Assembly: GCA_020444765.1 (NCBI GenBank)
Contig: JAGRHW010000048.1
Location: forward strand, 1 to 13,683
Origin: Gammaproteobacteria bacterium
GTDB lineage: Bacteria > Pseudomonadota > Gammaproteobacteria > Granulosicoccales > Granulosicoccaceae
Reading direction: 5' to 3'
Length of the DNA: 13,683 nt
Shown here: in pieces, positions 12,430-13,683 of the stretch
How the letters are laid out: each line of letters starts with the position of its first letter
Numbering within the stretch: the stretch's first letter is position 1
Made by a program: the position numbers and the translations under genes
The notes under the pieces: generated by a model
What the model was told of the DNA's origin: nothing
The model's database searches: none
The model's input: only the letters and a program-made list of their open reading frames with translations

Positions 12430-13683
12430 GCATAGTCGACGTCCTCTCGCCCTTTACCGCCTGGAAGAATGTATTCCGGGATCCAGTCACGATTGCCGAT
12501 CCTTTAAACGACCGGCCCGGATCGGCACGCTACCGTGGCTTTCATCAAAACGATATGGAAACGTGTATCGGTTGCGGCACCTGCGAAACCATTTGTCAGA
12601 ATGCCGCAATCGATATGGTTCCGGTCGCCGACATAGAATGCAAGCCCGGCGATTCCGGTCTCAGGCCGCAAATCGATTACGGCCGCTGCTGCTGGTGCGC
12701 GCTGTGCGTCGACGTCTGCATGACCGGCTCGCTGACCATGTCAAACGAATATATCTGGGTAGACAGCGATCCCGATGCCTTTCGTTTCATACCCGGTGTG
12801 GATAAAAAACACTGGGACGATTCCGAACTCGGTTACCGGCGTCCGGGTGACAAACTGACGTCCGGTATCCGGGTTGAGATGCCGGAGTTGGCGCCGGAGG
12901 AGCGGATAGATTCCTTCGTCGAGATCGTTCAGGGTTACGATGTTCAGGCCGCGGTACTGGAAGCCGACCGCTGCGTTTCCTGCGGTTTGTGTGTGGCGAC
13001 CTGTCCAACCCACATGGCAATCCCGGACTATATCGCTGCGATTCGTGACGGCGATTATGAGCAAGGCCTGAAACTGCTTTACGACAGCAATCCGTTCTCC
13101 CGGGTCTGCGGCCGTGTGTGCACGCACTTGTGTGAGACCACCTGCGCGGCGCGGCATGAGGGCGAACCGATTGCGATTCGCTGGTTGAAGCGGCACATCA
13201 CCGAACAGATTCCGCCGGAAAGATACCGCGACATCATCGGCGACCCGGCGCCCGCCACCGGCCACAGGGTTGCAATAATCGGCGCCGGACCGGGCGGCCT
13301 GACAGCGGCCTACGACCTGGCGATGAAAGGCCATGCCGTCACTGTTTATGAGGCGGAGCCGAAAGCCGGTGGCATGACGCGTTACGGCATTCCGGACTAC
13401 CGCCTGCCTGGCGATATCCTGGACCAGGATATCGCGGTCATCACCTCGCTGGGCGTCAACATTATTTACCAGACCCGTGTCGGCAGGGATATCAGTCTGC
13501 AACAACTGCACGAAGACTTTGACGCGGTATTGATTGCGATCGGTCTCAAGTCGGGGCGTTCCACACGCATCCCCGGCAGCGATCATCCCGAGGTGCTCAA
13601 ATCGGTAGATCTCTTGAACAGGATTTCCGCCAATGTCGGTTTCGATATTCCGCAGACCGCAGTAGTCATAGGCGGCGGAAATG
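12426..13683 (+). CDS. Fused 2x[4Fe-4S] ferredoxin (MbhN/NuoI-like) and GltD/NfnL-type flavoprotein, 3' end beyond window
   Basis: 419 residues are visible and the frame is open to the window edge. Residues ~40-105 form a 2x[4Fe-4S] domain: C47, C50, C53, C57 and C88, C91, C94, C98, with extra C72 and C89. A linker (~105-170) leads to a GltD-type Fe-S domain with CVSCGLCVATC (183-193) and VCGRVCTHLCETTC (227-240). Then come the FAD-binding fold VAIIGAGPGGL (282-292), the GMTRYGIPDYRLP segment (316-328), and the start of the NAD(P)H fold VVIGGGN (413-419) at the edge. GltD/NfnL proteins exchange electrons between NAD(P)H, FAD and Fe-S clusters. Here that unit is joined to the ferredoxin subunit (N) that normally feeds the NuoB-like subunit. 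A 4-bp ATGA overlap ties it to mbxL. The missing C-terminus would be the rest of the NAD(P)H/FAD domain. Confidence 0.9.
   Translation, partial: MSIVDVLSPFTAWKNVFRDPVTIADPLNDRPGSARYRGFHQNDMETCIGCGTCETICQNAAIDMVPVADIECKPGDSGLRPQIDYGRCCWCALCVDVCMTGSLTMSNEYIWVDSDPDAFRFIPGVDKKHWDDSELGYRRPGDKLTSGIRVEMPELAPEERIDSFVEIVQGYDVQAAVLEADRCVSCGLCVATCPTHMAIPDYIAAIRDGDYEQGLKLLYDSNPFSRVCGRVCTHLCETTCAARHEGEPIAIRWLKRHITEQIPPERYRDIIGDPAPATGHRVAIIGAGPGGLTAAYDLAMKGHAVTVYEAEPKAGGMTRYGIPDYRLPGDILDQDIAVITSLGVNIIYQTRVGRDISLQQLHEDFDAVLIAIGLKSGRSTRIPGSDHPEVLKSVDLLNRISANVGFDIPQTAVVIGGGN

Noticed and set aside
12741..13586. 281-aa minus-strand open frame opposite the ferredoxin-GltD gene
   Set aside because: The plus-strand frame has clear cysteine motifs and a Rossmann motif; the minus frame has none.

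Overview
The window reads as chromosomal DNA of a gammaproteobacterium. The housekeeping genes at the left (ygfZ, an RraA-family gene, cnoX/ybbN) have gammaproteobacterial architecture, the DNA is moderately GC-rich, and coding is dense with overlapping start and stop codons. No insertion sequence, tRNA, rRNA or CRISPR array was seen.

Left part (1-3290). A small DUF1674 (SDHAF4-like succinate dehydrogenase assembly factor) gene on the minus strand is divergent from ygfZ (folate-binding protein for Fe-S cluster maintenance). Next come an RraA-family gene and an overlapping DUF2007/zinc-ribbon gene. cnoX (thioredoxin-TPR holdase) runs convergently on the minus strand. Plausible sigma70-type promoters can be placed for the DUF1674 gene, ygfZ, rraA and cnoX. 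The divergent promoter region carries an 11-bp inverted pair.

Middle gap (3291-3625). It holds the cnoX promoter with a perfect palindrome in its spacer, a minus-strand intrinsic-terminator-like hairpin, a possible minus-strand small RNA, and a very AT-rich stretch with a 14-bp palindrome ahead of the big operon.

Right part (3626-13683, continuing past the edge). Twelve tightly packed plus-strand genes encode one membrane complex of the Mrp/Mbh/complex I superfamily. In order they are MrpE, MrpF, MrpG, a DUF4040 MbhD-like subunit, a fused MbhE-MbhF (MnhB) subunit, MrpC, a fused double antiporter subunit (two NuoL/M-type domains in 1042 aa), a NuoH-like subunit, NuoB-like, NuoC-like and NuoD-like subunits, and a fused 2x[4Fe-4S] ferredoxin plus GltD/NfnL-type flavoprotein (3' end outside the window). 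The order (A-B-C-D-EF-G-HH'-M-J-K-L-N) matches what I recall of the archaeal Mbx/Mbs operon rather than Mbh. The NuoD-like subunit lacks the C-terminal CxxC of [NiFe] hydrogenases and the complex I quinone tyrosine. The NuoB-like subunit retains only three of the four canonical cluster cysteines.

Working model (inference): NAD(P)H or ferredoxin electrons enter through the flavin/Fe-S fusion protein. They pass to a site-differentiated proximal cluster in J/L that could reduce a sulfur or disulfide compound, and this drives two ion-pumping antiporter modules plus a Na+/H+ exchange module (MrpEFG, MnhB, MrpC). The same parts could run in reverse or use another acceptor; the sequence does not settle direction or substrate.
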